DNA of 34,085 bases from JBGSST01 sp041736915 (lineage in GTDB: Bacteria; Bdellovibrionota; FAC87; UBA2466), in NCBI GenBank assembly GCA_041736915.1, contig JBGSST010000253.1, forward strand, positions 1 to 34,085, given 5' to 3'. The stretch's first letter is position 1, and the number at the start of each line of letters is the position of its first letter. Positions 8,113 through 16,008 of this stretch are shown here, one piece after another. The notes under the pieces are model-generated. The model saw only the letters and a list, made by a program, of their open reading frames with translations, was not told where the DNA came from and made no database searches. Position numbers and translations under genes: made by a program.

Positions 8113-9300
8113 ATGACGGGTGTGGGTGAATTTTTAAGGGGTCATCGGGAGCAAAAAGGGATTCGTCTCGAAGAGATCGCTTCCATTACCAAAATTCATA
8201 TTCATCACCTCGAACTGATCGAGCGTGAATCGTGGAAAGATCTTCCGCCCGAGCCTTTCCTACGCGGGTTTCTTACCGCTTACGCCAAGTACGTAGGGGC
8301 CGATACGCGCGAAGTTCTGGGTAAGTTTTACGAGGGACGAGGCGTGACGCCGGTCGAGCCGACCGAAGTCCCTCCGATGAACGCGCCTAAGACCACCACT
8401 AGCCGGACGACCGGTGCGAGTTCGCCCGCTATGAATCCGTCGCGCCTCATCGAGCAGGCCGAACCGTTTCCCTTTGCGAAGGCCATGATGGCCGTCGGCG
8501 TGGTGTTACTCGTGGTCGTGGTGGGAACACTCATCACCATTGGTAAAAAGGAAGCCACCCCTGCGCCCGAGACCACGGCCGCCTTGACGACCGAGCCGGT
8601 AACCGGAGCCGCGACGAATGATCCGACCGCGCCCGTGCTGACCGCACCGATAACCAGTACCGAAGCGGCACGTCCCGTGGCTGGAATTGCGGACACGAAA
8701 CCCGCCGAGACCGCACCGGCGACTACAACTACGACTACGACTTCCTCCTCTTCGGCTACGATGGCGGCCACGGCCCCCGTTGTGGCACCTGCTCCATCCA
8801 AGCCCGAGGCAGCGCCGGCGACCGCGGCCAATACGAAGCCGGCCGAGACTAAGCCCGCGACTACGGCAGCCGCTACGGAGCCGAAGCCGGCCCAAGCCAC
8901 CGTGCCTGGCGAGTTCAAGCACGTGCTTGCATTAGCGACGCAGAAAAAGACCTGGTACAAGATTGTCGTCGACGGCACCGCGCCAGTTCAAGGAATGGCC
9001 AAGGAAAACGACACGCTGACCTTCAACGCAAAAGAGAAGATCAAGCTAACGCTGGGTAACGCATCGGGAGCAAAAGTACTTCACAATGGTACCGAAGTGG
9101 ACGGCACGAAGTTCGCGGGTACGATCCGCTACTTCAAGTACCCTGCCTCGGCGAAGTTTCCGCAGGATCCTCCAAAACCACGCGCCGTGACCTCGGATGG
9201 GGACTCAAGCACGCCGTCCACCGAAACGCCTTCGTCCAGCGGACAGAAGACGATCGGCGACTGGCTCGACACTCCGCGTCCGGAAACCCAGACGCAGTAA
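8113..9300 (+). CDS. rodZ: RodZ-like cytoskeletal membrane protein (HTH / TM / DUF4115)
   Basis: A 395-residue protein with RodZ order: an XRE-type helix-turn-helix at about 3-70 (EFLRGHREQKGIRLEEIA, then FLRGFLTAYAKYVG), one transmembrane helix at about 121-144, and a long Thr/Pro/Ala-rich periplasmic linker to about 268. A DUF4115-like beta domain follows at about 270-345, with a further disordered tail. RodZ links the MreB filament to the elongation machinery through its cytoplasmic HTH, which binds MreB. The linker is low complexity and is longer than in E. coli. It lies 52 bases after the pilW/pilF-like gene, probably one operon; the start ATG has only a weak GAGAG-type ribosome site. 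Confidence 0.88.
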   Translation: MTGVGEFLRGHREQKGIRLEEIASITKIHIHHLELIERESWKDLPPEPFLRGFLTAYAKYVGADTREVLGKFYEGRGVTPVEPTEVPPMNAPKTTTSRTTGASSPAMNPSRLIEQAEPFPFAKAMMAVGVVLLVVVVGTLITIGKKEATPAPETTAALTTEPVTGAATNDPTAPVLTAPITSTEAARPVAGIADTKPAETAPATTTTTTTSSSSATMAATAPVVAPAPSKPEAAPATAANTKPAETKPATTAAATEPKPAQATVPGEFKHVLALATQKKTWYKIVVDGTAPVQGMAKENDTLTFNAKEKIKLTLGNASGAKVLHNGTEVDGTKFAGTIRYFKYPASAKFPQDPPKPRAVTSDGDSSTPSTETPSSSGQKTIGDWLDTPRPETQTQ

Positions 9301-9309
9301 TCTCTTGGC

Positions 9310-9555
9310 TTAGACCTTTGCTTTGAGCTGAGAGTCGTTCGCTTTTAGGAACGCGCGGATGTCATCCGCCATGTCCAAAAGCTTAGTCCACTGCTCTTTG
9401 TAGAGGGTGACGGGAAAACGGCCGAGACCGTAAACCGACAACGCACCTTTCTCGCTCACTTTAAGGGACAAGCCCTTCGCCGACGTTTTTTTCAGCGCGG
9501 AGTTTTCCGCGCGAAGCCGCTCTAGTTCTGCCTGAAGATCTTCTGGATTGCTCAT
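9310..9555 (-). CDS. Small conserved coiled-coil protein of unknown function
   Basis: An 81-residue soluble protein. Residues 4-24 form a short coiled coil (LQAELERLRAENSALKK). The rest contains the distinctive segment SVYGLGRFPVTLYKEQW followed by an amphipathic helix. I recall similar small hypothetical proteins with the same YGLGRFPVTLY block in several proteobacteria, but none with a known role. AAGGACG lies just upstream of ATG 9555 as ribosome site. It is convergent with rodZ, leaving nine bases between stop codons. Confidence 0.8.
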   Translation of the reverse strand: MSNPEDLQAELERLRAENSALKKTSAKGLSLKVSEKGALSVYGLGRFPVTLYKEQWTKLLDMADDIRAFLKANDSQLKAKV

Positions 9556-9579
9556 CTAACGTCCTTCCATTTTTGCCGT

Positions 9580-9603
9580 ATTTTAACCGGGCATACATTG
9601 CCC
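9580..9603 (-). promoter_or_regulatory. -10 element and short inverted repeat upstream of the 81-residue gene
   Basis: Reading on the minus strand, TAAAAT (9585-9580) lies about 24 bases before the start codon of the small coiled-coil gene. Just upstream of it, 9589-9603 is an inverted repeat with arms GGGCA and TGCCC. No good -35 is visible at 17 bases. The repeat is where an activator or repressor could bind. Confidence 0.3.
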
Positions 9604-9726
9604 AATTCCACGCAAGGTGTCTTGGTACAGCGCGGCTTGGCAGCCTTTGTCCACAGGCCAATGCTACATCGACAATCAGCTCTGCCGCACGCGCATTAGC
9701 GGTGACATTTATCCTGGGGGGGAACA

Positions 9727-10404
9727 ATGAAACGCATTCTACTGTCGATGGCGGTATTTCCGCTATTGGCCTTCGGCTCGACCGGTGTCAGCAAGAACGA
9801 ACTCGATCTGACGATCTACACTCAAGAAGTGGAAACGCCGGCCGAGGTCCAAGCTGAGATCTTGGCCATGGACGGAGGCGCCTACGTTGACGATATCGCC
9901 GGAGCGCTAAAGAGCATCAACGAGATCATCAATCTCGGCGAGAAGATCTGGAAAATCATCGAAAAGAATAAGCCCGTTGTGAACGTGAAATATGCTTACG
10001 CGAATGCGGTTCCCAAGGGCGTCAAAGGCCCCGAGGATCTGGAAAACTTCAGCCCGCTCCAGTTCAAGTCGTTCCGCAAGTTCGGCAAGAACGGTTTCGG
10101 CTCTACGGTGTTCGACGTGACCTATACGTTGGCTCATCGTTACAACGGCCAGTATCAGGGCCGTGGCCGGTTCCTGGACGCCGTTACGGTACTTCCGCAT
10201 AAGGTGGACGTTCTGTGGGGCTACACTCTGAACTTCAACGTGGCGCGCGTTTCGACGGCGAACGTTGGTTCGGAAAAAGAACCGGTGGGCTCGGTGGCGA
10301 TGGATATGGACTTTCAAGTGTCCACCGTCCTCAAAGCGTCGCAGTACCGGAACCTGTACGAGTTCCGTGGTGACTCGGCTCGCGTGACCTCGATCGAAAA
10401 CTAA
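9727..10404 (+). CDS. Exported protein of unknown function
   Basis: A 225-residue protein starting at ATG 9727, preceded by a G-rich ribosome site. It has a signal peptide (MKRILLSMAVFPLLAFGSTG) with probable cleavage near Gly/Ser 17-20. There are no Cys residues. The mature part has an acidic helix-prone stretch (residues 38-75, with EIINLGEKIWKIIEKNKP) followed by a beta-rich region with many Tyr, Phe and Val. I do not recognise the family. It stands alone, flanked by a divergent small gene and closed by a strong terminator, so it is probably a single transcript. Confidence 0.75.
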   Translation: MKRILLSMAVFPLLAFGSTGVSKNELDLTIYTQEVETPAEVQAEILAMDGGAYVDDIAGALKSINEIINLGEKIWKIIEKNKPVVNVKYAYANAVPKGVKGPEDLENFSPLQFKSFRKFGKNGFGSTVFDVTYTLAHRYNGQYQGRGRFLDAVTVLPHKVDVLWGYTLNFNVARVSTANVGSEKEPVGSVAMDMDFQVSTVLKASQYRNLYEFRGDSARVTSIEN

Positions 10405-10426
10405 TCGTTTTCTTTCGGTAGTTTTG

Positions 10427-10464
10427 AAAGGCCCGTTTCCCTCTGGGAGCGGGCCTTTTTCTTT
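10427..10464 (+). terminator. Rho-independent terminator
   Basis: AAAGGCCCG (10427-10435) pairs with CGGGCCTTT (10450-10458) around a 14-base loop, followed by a T-rich tract on the plus strand. It lies in the 67-base gap between two convergent genes. The T-tract orientation fits the plus-strand gene; the A run before the stem may also let it work weakly in the other direction. Confidence 0.85.
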
Positions 10465-10471
10465 TGGAAAA

Positions 10472-11431
10472 TCACTCCGGAATAATCAGCTTTAGCGGGG
10501 TCCGAGGTTCCTGGTCATTCTCACCCGGAATGATGATGCGGCCGGGAGGAAGGTCGGGCTTGGCTTGCGGAGTGGCCACGCCGAATAGCTTTTGCTTCTT
10601 CTGCAGCTGCCGCAGCACACGCGCAATTGCCTCGGTATTGTCCTTGGGGTTGTAAGGAAGGTCGAATGGTGGAATGCGGGGTTTAGTGAACTGAAAGAAC
10701 TCGGGATCGATGAGCACCGATCGCCCGTCTGGAGTAAGGCGAAACTGCATGTCGGGTGTGTACTCCGCGCCAATCGCACTAAGGAGTTTGCCCAGGCGTA
10801 GTACGTCATCGATGTGAGAATCTAGAATCGGAAAGGTTGGGGTGTCTTTCACTTTGCCACCGGCAGGAAAGTGAACCCCCTCGATGAATTCCATCACCAC
10901 CGCCAGGTTGCCCTGCGGCGTGCGGGTGAGCCCCATGAACTCGGGCCCCTGCCCTAGTTTGTTCAGTAGTAAGTACCAACGGGCCTCGTTCAGCATGACG
11001 GCCGGATTCCGATTCACGGGGTCGTTCGCCTTTACGATCACCCGCTTGCCGTTGAGCTTTCCCTCGCCGACGCCGGCGTTACCGAGACCACCACGATTTT
11101 CGAGACTTGAGATTCCAAGATCTTCCCACGCCACCTGCGGAAATTTTTCCTCCGCCGTGAGCAGCAAAATCCGCTGTTTTTCGTAAAGGAATTCGCCGGA
11201 CTCGGGGGTTAACTTTGCTTTGCCCTGTAATGAGGCATTGTCGTGGATGACGATGGGGGAAAGTCCAGCGTCACTTCGTAAGCTGGGTCGCATCTCCTTG
11301 AGAGTGCGACAGGCAGCGCCGGGTTCGGATTCCCCAGGTAGCCAAAGGCGGTTTTCGGCCGGAGCCGAAAGGGAAAACCACACCAACCACAGCAGCAACA
11401 ACGTACAGCGCACAGCCACTCCAACGGTCAT
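10472..11431 (-). CDS. Exported protein with protein-kinase-like fold
   Basis: A 319-residue protein with an N-terminal hydrophobic signal (LLLLWLVWFSLSAPA). The mature part has kinase-fold landmarks: a glycine loop GNAGVGEG (117-124), a VIVK lysine (Lys134), an Asn-Glu-Ala helix C (Glu149), a hinge MEFIEG (180-185), a possible catalytic-loop Asp227 (PDMQF in place of HRDxxxxN) and a metal-binding-like LIDPE (Asp242) in place of DFG. The pattern resembles the aminoglycoside/choline kinase or HipA-like side of the superfamily more than Hanks kinases. Export makes ATP-dependent activity puzzling. ATG 11431 has no ribosome site; GTG 11413, five bases after a GGAG, is a credible alternative start giving 313 residues. 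A Pro-rich tail ends the protein. Confidence 0.75.
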   Translation of the reverse strand: MTVGVAVRCTLLLLWLVWFSLSAPAENRLWLPGESEPGAACRTLKEMRPSLRSDAGLSPIVIHDNASLQGKAKLTPESGEFLYEKQRILLLTAEEKFPQVAWEDLGISSLENRGGLGNAGVGEGKLNGKRVIVKANDPVNRNPAVMLNEARWYLLLNKLGQGPEFMGLTRTPQGNLAVVMEFIEGVHFPAGGKVKDTPTFPILDSHIDDVLRLGKLLSAIGAEYTPDMQFRLTPDGRSVLIDPEFFQFTKPRIPPFDLPYNPKDNTEAIARVLRQLQKKQKLFGVATPQAKPDLPPGRIIIPGENDQEPRTPLKLIIPE

Positions 11432-11581
11432 TAGCGTAACTGCATTCCGCCAGTGCGCGTATCAGGTTTCTACCGCCAGGATGCATCCCCCATTTGGGGG
11501 AGGATGCGCAAAACCAGGAGGTGTCAGAATTCTATCAAGTAGAAACCCAAACAAACCGATACGTTAGTGAACTCGTGAAAT
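11432..11581. other. Divergent intergenic region with one G/C-rich hairpin
   Basis: This is the left part of the 254-base gap between the exported kinase-fold gene and the large lipoprotein gene. The only structure seen is an inverted repeat at 11483-11507: GCATCC arms with an inner CCC/GGG pairing and a small bulge. It could be a terminator remnant, a leader structure or an operator. There is no T-tract and no gene. Confidence 0.4.
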
Positions 11582-11610
11582 TTGACGCACAATGTCTAAT
11601 CGGGCACAAT
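11582..11610 (+). promoter_or_regulatory. Sigma-70-like promoter of the large lipoprotein gene
   Basis: TTGACG (11582-11587, five of six) and CACAAT (11605-11610, four of six) are separated by 17 bases. Transcription would start near 11617, giving a leader of about 70 bases. Confidence 0.65.
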
Positions 11611-11685
11611 AGAAGTACGAACTTCCCGCCCCATTAGCTGTAGACCCCAACCACGGCCCCTAACCCTTTTAAGAGAGCTGTACGT

Positions 11686-13971
11686 TTGAAACTTTCCTCC
11701 TACAACCTAGCCCGAAAGATCTTGCTCGCAGGATTGCTCGTGGTGGCGGTTTTTCTGCCGGGTTGCCTGGGACGGGCCTATCTCAAAGTCGACGCCATTG
11801 CCGTAACGCCCAAGTACGTACTGAATCTCAATTCGGACACCGACACGGTCATTATCCCGTTCGTCTATTATCGAATCGCAAACCTGGATGCCGAAGGCGC
11901 TCGTGCGGGGTCGTGCGAGGACATGGTGGCCTCCTTCGACGGAAAGCCCGCCGACCTGATGACGGCGGCCCCCGCGGCTGGCGGCCGGGCTCCGGGCGTT
12001 TACTTTCTCCCTTCAACCGAGTCATCGGCGGGAAGAAGCGCCGCCAACTTATTTAACGACGACCCCAGTATTGCGCTGGGCAAGCTCACCGAATGCCGCG
12101 CCACTTTGATCGTGGAGTCCGATTTGAATTCCCGCCCGGGGGCAAAGAATCAAAGATTATATATTTTAAAGTTGGCGTCGAAAGAGAACCACCCTTCGGA
12201 GGAAGTCACCGTTGAGATTTTCGTGACCCGTTTGGGTAATCCGAGCCTCGCCAAAATAACGGCGGCCCCGATGATAACTACCGGGGTAGTAGACGATGTG
12301 CTTCGCCAGCTTCGCTTCTCCGGCAACGATATCAATACGGTGCGCATTGCCCCCACCGGCAACAATTGGGCGGAATCTCGCGCGACGTTTGAAGTGAACG
12401 AAAGTCGCTTCTTTGTTCCAGAGAATCAGTTCCTAGGTTTGGCCGATGCGGAACGTCCGGCGGCCCAGGATCCTGGACTTGGGATCAGCACGATTGATAG
12501 CACGGGAACCATGCAGGCATACGTGAAAACCACGCCGGCTTCGCTAGCCTCCCTTGTGCGGGATCCTCAACGCACAGCGATTGCTCTGTTCTCGCTAGCA
12601 CAGGACACGCTGAGCGGGAGCCCCTTGCAAGCCCGGGGCACGGCTTCGGCCGGCTCGGAGAAGGCGCAACTGGTGTGGATGGCGCCGCCGGACCCCGAAC
12701 GGGACAATTGCAGTGTTTCAGGCAACTGCGACGATGGTACCGGCTCGGGTAGTGGATCCAGCAGCGGCTCAGGAACGGGTAGTGGCTCGGGTAGTGGCTC
12801 CGGCACGGGTTCCGGCGGCCCCCAGCAGCCGTTGTGCACCAGCGGACCGATTGTGCAGACGAGCCCCTGCGCTAGCTGCGTGGGTCAAGAGGGCGGCCAA
12901 GCGGTGACGGTCGTTCTTACGAACGGTGCCGGCATCAGTGACGATGAATTTTTTGCGCATTCGCAAGATTTGGTAACTGAATTCTGGAATCAGCAAAACC
13001 CCGGGCGCAACTACCCTTCGCTTTCTTTGAACAACTTTGCCCTTGCCCGGCCGATTGAAACTCGTCAGCCACTGTTGAACTACGTTACGGGCGAGCACTT
13101 TGACCCCACTTCGCTTTCGCCGGACTCGTTGCTCAAGTTCCAGAAAGCTTTTTACTACGCGGTAGCCCAGCTACACGGCAATGCCATCACCCAAAATATC
13201 TTGGATGATTTGAATCCCGAAGCACTCAAGGTCGTGGTCGTCGATTGCCCGATCATCTGCTGCTTCGTTCCCGAGGGGTATGCCATTCAATCGGGTGACC
13301 TTCAATCGGGTGACCTTTGCCCGCCGCCGAGTCCGTCACCTTCGCCGACAACGACTACGACCACGACGGTGACGCCGACTGCGACAGTGACGGAGCAACC
13401 GACGACGATAGTGACGGCGCAACCGACCGCAACGGTAACGGCGCAACCGACTGCAACCTCGTCGCCCTCACCGACCCCGACGGTGGTCGCATGCAATGAA
13501 ACCGAAGTTTCGAACTACCAAAACACCTGTGACAGTTGCGTGGGTACCTTTACTTGTGTCTTCGGATGCACTTACACGATGGCGGACGTTGGCTACTCAA
13601 GTGACGCGCTGGCCGCCGTCGACGAGATAGTATTCGGCAAAGAAGCTCACGCCGCTGCCGCATGCGCGCCTGTCGAAGGTTCTGTGGGAACGCCGGTAGT
13701 GGAGGCATGTTACTGTAACGGGACTGTCGTGCCACCCGATCCAACACAGACTCCGGCACCGACCGTCACCTACACCTCTTCGCCCGTCGAGGAACCAACT
13801 ACGGCCCCGACCGTCATCTACACATCCTCGCCCGTGGAGGAACCCACCTCCGCACCGACTGCCTGCCCGACCTCGGTTTCGAGTTGTCCGGTTGGTCAGA
13901 ACCTTTATTGCACGAGTTGCATGCTCGATCCTGAAACCGGCGAGGCATGCTGTCCTTGCGGCTGTACCTAA
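11686..13971 (+). CDS. Large lipoprotein with Ser-Gly and Thr-Pro linkers and Cys-rich modules
   Basis: A 761-residue protein beginning at TTG 11686, the only start that gives a full signal peptide; it ends in the lipobox LPGC (Cys27). Residues about 28-345 form a globular domain with few Cys. A Ser/Gly-rich linker follows at about 350-380. A second module has a CASC pair and a long helical region, ending in CPIICC. Two Pro/Thr/Ser linkers (about 545-605 and 685-735) flank Cys-rich segments with CDSC, CTSC and a final CCPCGC. The CxxC pairs suggest disulfides or metal binding at the cell surface. I recognise no family. Linker DNA is internally repeated, so length may vary between strains. Confidence 0.8.
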   Translation: MKLSSYNLARKILLAGLLVVAVFLPGCLGRAYLKVDAIAVTPKYVLNLNSDTDTVIIPFVYYRIANLDAEGARAGSCEDMVASFDGKPADLMTAAPAAGGRAPGVYFLPSTESSAGRSAANLFNDDPSIALGKLTECRATLIVESDLNSRPGAKNQRLYILKLASKENHPSEEVTVEIFVTRLGNPSLAKITAAPMITTGVVDDVLRQLRFSGNDINTVRIAPTGNNWAESRATFEVNESRFFVPENQFLGLADAERPAAQDPGLGISTIDSTGTMQAYVKTTPASLASLVRDPQRTAIALFSLAQDTLSGSPLQARGTASAGSEKAQLVWMAPPDPERDNCSVSGNCDDGTGSGSGSSSGSGTGSGSGSGSGTGSGGPQQPLCTSGPIVQTSPCASCVGQEGGQAVTVVLTNGAGISDDEFFAHSQDLVTEFWNQQNPGRNYPSLSLNNFALARPIETRQPLLNYVTGEHFDPTSLSPDSLLKFQKAFYYAVAQLHGNAITQNILDDLNPEALKVVVVDCPIICCFVPEGYAIQSGDLQSGDLCPPPSPSPSPTTTTTTTVTPTATVTEQPTTIVTAQPTATVTAQPTATSSPSPTPTVVACNETEVSNYQNTCDSCVGTFTCVFGCTYTMADVGYSSDALAAVDEIVFGKEAHAAAACAPVEGSVGTPVVEACYCNGTVVPPDPTQTPAPTVTYTSSPVEEPTTAPTVIYTSSPVEEPTSAPTACPTSVSSCPVGQNLYCTSCMLDPETGEACCPCGCT
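12736..12822 (+). repeat. Ser-Gly linker repeat inside the lipoprotein gene
   Basis: Imperfect tandem copies of a GGTAGTGGCTCC-like word encode alternating Ser/Gly with a few Thr. This is coding low-complexity DNA and a likely site of copy-number change. Confidence 0.8.
13286..13315 (+). repeat. Perfect 15-bp tandem duplication
   Basis: TTCAATCGGGTGACC occurs twice with no gap, duplicating the residues IQSGD/LQSGD in frame. Perfect identity suggests a recent slippage event. Confidence 0.9.
13384..13455 (+). repeat. Three 24-bp tandem units encoding Thr/Pro linker
   Basis: Three units with a 24-base period encode variants of TVTAQPTA. The last two units differ at only a few bases. Confidence 0.85.
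13756..13851 (+). repeat. Two 48-bp tandem units encoding Thr/Pro/Ser linker
   Basis: Units starting at 13756 and 13804 encode APTVTYTSSPVEEPTT and APTVIYTSSPVEEPTS. Most base differences are synonymous or conservative, so the repeated peptide seems to be kept by selection. Confidence 0.85.
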
Positions 13972-14007
13972 CCCGTGACCTACCGATTCTGATTTCTAGG
14001 AGCGTAA

Positions 14008-14835
14008 GTGCTAAAATATTCCCTATCCATGACACTCCGCCTTTTCACCTTGTTTGGACTTCTCGCCGCCAGCCTAGCCTACGGCGAGGCCCAGGTGCTC
14101 GAGGTTGATGCCGCGCAGAATCGTGTCGCCATCAAGCGAACCTACGAAACCCAAGGCTGGAAGGCCGGCGAAGCGGTGTGTCTCAACCGTGGCACCGCGC
14201 GCATTGGCTGTGGCCGCGCCTTAATGGCGACCGGCGATCGTTTATGGATCAGCATGGGCGACAAAACGCGCTACCTCGCCAAAGGGAATGTCGTCACCAT
14301 CAGCCGCCCCGAGCGCGGCATTAGCTCCATCGCTGCCTCTGCGGCGACCACGACGCGCAAGTCGGACAAGTTAAACAACTTCGACATCGGCCTCGGCGGC
14401 CACATGAGCTTCATCTACTTCCACCCCGAGCTGCACATGAACGTGCGGTTGAACGAAAAATTCTCGATGGGGCTGGAAGGCATCTATTCGAAGTTCGTAA
14501 ACAATGCGACCGAAGTGAGCATGACGGGTGCCTTTCTAAACTTCAGCTACTACCACACCAACTCCGCTTTCCGCGGCTGGGTGTTTCAGATGGGCCCCGG
14601 CTATTACAGCCTCAACTTGAAGTTCCGCACGAGGGAAGAAAGCTTGAACATGTTCGCGATGCGCGGACAGGTTTACTGGCGTGGCACGGCGAAGGCCGCC
14701 TTCAATATGGACTTTGGCTTTGGCGTCGGCGCCCAGTGGGCATTCGACCCGCCGCCCGCGGCCACCTCGGCCATTGTTTACGACTTCAAAGGTTTCCTCC
14801 CCTTCGCCAACTTCTTCGTTGGCTACCAGTTCTAA
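14008..14835 (+). CDS. Exported outer-membrane beta-barrel-like protein
   Basis: A 275-residue protein from GTG 14008, which has a good TAGGAG five bases upstream. A signal peptide (LRLFTLFGLLAASLAYG) is followed by a small beta-rich domain with two Cys (about residues 30-105). A short Ala/Ser/Thr linker leads to a barrel-like C-terminal half that starts near NFDIGLGGHMSF and ends FVGYQF, with the terminal Phe used for barrel assembly. I recognise no specific family. It follows the large lipoprotein by 36 bases and could be co-transcribed with it, so the two may form a surface complex. It overlaps the convergent glycosyltransferase by 4 bp. Confidence 0.8.
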   Translation: MLKYSLSMTLRLFTLFGLLAASLAYGEAQVLEVDAAQNRVAIKRTYETQGWKAGEAVCLNRGTARIGCGRALMATGDRLWISMGDKTRYLAKGNVVTISRPERGISSIAASAATTTRKSDKLNNFDIGLGGHMSFIYFHPELHMNVRLNEKFSMGLEGIYSKFVNNATEVSMTGAFLNFSYYHTNSAFRGWVFQMGPGYYSLNLKFRTREESLNMFAMRGQVYWRGTAKAAFNMDFGFGVGAQWAFDPPPAATSAIVYDFKGFLPFANFFVGYQF

Positions 14836-15944
14836 GTCCGTCCTCGCGCCACCCCCGCCAGCAAGCGCGCCAACGTTTGGCTCTGCACTTCCGGATCACA
14901 AAAAGACAAATCGGCGTTGGTAACCCCTTTTCGCGCCACCTCGAAAAAGGCCTGATCGTCGACGAGGCGCTCTAGTACACGCACGGTCTCGAAAGGTTCG
15001 TCGGGGCTCGTCAGGAAACCTGGTACGCGCGAGAAGATTTCTACCTCGCCGCCGAGCCGATGGGTGACCACGGGCAACCCCGCGCGCAATGCTTCCACGA
15101 ACACGATGCCGAACGATTCGGGTTTAGCATTGAGCTGACAGTACAGATCGGCGGCCGCGTAAAGTGGGGTTACGTCGCGGCTCTGGCCCCAGAACTTTAC
15201 TTTCGCCGAGATCTTTAGCTCGTCCGCCATTCGCTCTAGCCCCGCTAGGTAGCACTGCTCTTCCGCATTCTGGGCCCCGCCGACGACCCAAAGCTTCCAC
15301 GGAGTAGCCGTCCGCAACGCGGCCACCGCGTGCAGCAACGCCTGGTGCCCCTTCCACGGCTGCATCCGGCCCACCTGCAGGAGTATTCTTTCGCCCGGCG
15401 CCGCGCCCAGCTTCGCACGGGCCGCTTGGCGATCCCGCGGGGTCACCTCCGTTTTCGCCACCGGATAAGGCACCGTCGCAAAACGATCCGCGCGCAAAAA
15501 ATCCGCACATTGTTGGGTCACGAGGCGGCTAGGCGTTACCACTAAGTTGAACTGTCGGGATCGCACTAGCCAGGCCAGCCAGTGGTCGCGGTCGAGCACG
15601 TCGTTCATCCAAAGGACTACCGGCGATTTCACGCGCGAAGGCAAAAGTGCGTTGGCCTGCCAAAACCCGTGAGCCACCACCACGTCGGGCCCCTGTTCCG
15701 CTAGGCGGGCCGCCACCGCCCGCCGCGTACCCAGTAGGGTCCACGGGCGAGAAAAGCGTGGAACGGGCACTACGTCGTAGGGAATGCCCAAAGCCTTCAG
15801 TCTCTCCGAAAAGGCCCCTTCCCACCCGAGTAAAAACCGGTGCTGCCAGTCAGGGGTAAACTGCCGGCTAGCCTGCATCCACGTTACGAGAAACGTTTCG
15901 ACGCCGCCGTACAAATTGCCGCTGTGCAGGTGGGTGACTCGCAT
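14832..15944 (-). CDS. GT4-family glycosyltransferase
   Basis: A 370-residue GT-B enzyme. The N-terminal half opens with VTHLHSGNLYGGVETFL, the acceptor-domain signature of GT4 proteins. The C-terminal half has LLQVGRMQPWKGHQ and the retaining-enzyme EX7E-like segment PESFGIVFVEALRAGLPVV. It probably moves a sugar from a nucleotide donor to a lipid or polysaccharide acceptor at the cytoplasmic face; the sugar is unknown. I chose ATG 15944 rather than 16133 because family homology begins at MRVTHLHSG and the longer start would run through the divergent msrA promoter and start. There is no Shine-Dalgarno; a GATAAT lies six bases before the ATG. It is not in a polysaccharide cluster. Confidence 0.88.
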   Translation of the reverse strand: MRVTHLHSGNLYGGVETFLVTWMQASRQFTPDWQHRFLLGWEGAFSERLKALGIPYDVVPVPRFSRPWTLLGTRRAVAARLAEQGPDVVVAHGFWQANALLPSRVKSPVVLWMNDVLDRDHWLAWLVRSRQFNLVVTPSRLVTQQCADFLRADRFATVPYPVAKTEVTPRDRQAARAKLGAAPGERILLQVGRMQPWKGHQALLHAVAALRTATPWKLWVVGGAQNAEEQCYLAGLERMADELKISAKVKFWGQSRDVTPLYAAADLYCQLNAKPESFGIVFVEALRAGLPVVTHRLGGEVEIFSRVPGFLTSPDEPFETVRVLERLVDDQAFFEVARKGVTNADLSFCDPEVQSQTLARLLAGVARGRT

Positions 15945-15950
15945 CCCGCT

Positions 15951-15979
15951 ATTATCGTCGACTCGGCTGCGGCTTGCCA
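15951..15979 (-). promoter_or_regulatory. Promoter of the GT4 gene, shares -35 DNA with msrA promoter
   Basis: On the minus strand, GATAAT (15956-15951, five of six) ends six bases before ATG 15944. A weak TGGCAA (15979-15974) is placed 17 bases upstream. The same six base pairs read TTGCCA on the other strand and serve as the -35 of msrA. Confidence 0.5.
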
Positions 15980-16001
15980 GCACGGGCCATTTGGATAAAG
16001 T
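15974..16001 (+). promoter_or_regulatory. Promoter of msrA, predicted leaderless
   Basis: TTGCCA (15974-15979, five of six) and TAAAGT (15996-16001, four of six) are 16 bases apart. TAAAGT ends seven bases before ATG 16009, so the first transcribed base would be the A of the start codon. Confidence 0.55.
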
Positions 16002-16008
16002 GGACGAC

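Noticed and set aside
8328..8978. Long minus-strand frame opposite rodZ rich in Val, Ala and Gly
   Set aside because: It mirrors the Thr/Ala/Pro-rich linker codons of rodZ; no start signal and no family pattern.
11483..11507. GC-rich hairpin considered as a terminator
   Set aside because: No T-tract on either strand and no gene ends toward it.
13317..13499. Alternative plus-strand frame with Asp/Asn/Gly-rich repeats that look like calcium-binding thrombospondin-3 repeats
   Set aside because: The Thr/Pro/Ala codons of the real frame (ACG, CCG, GCG) shift into GAC-rich codons in this frame, so the likeness comes from composition. The main frame is uninterrupted and matches the other Thr/Pro linkers.
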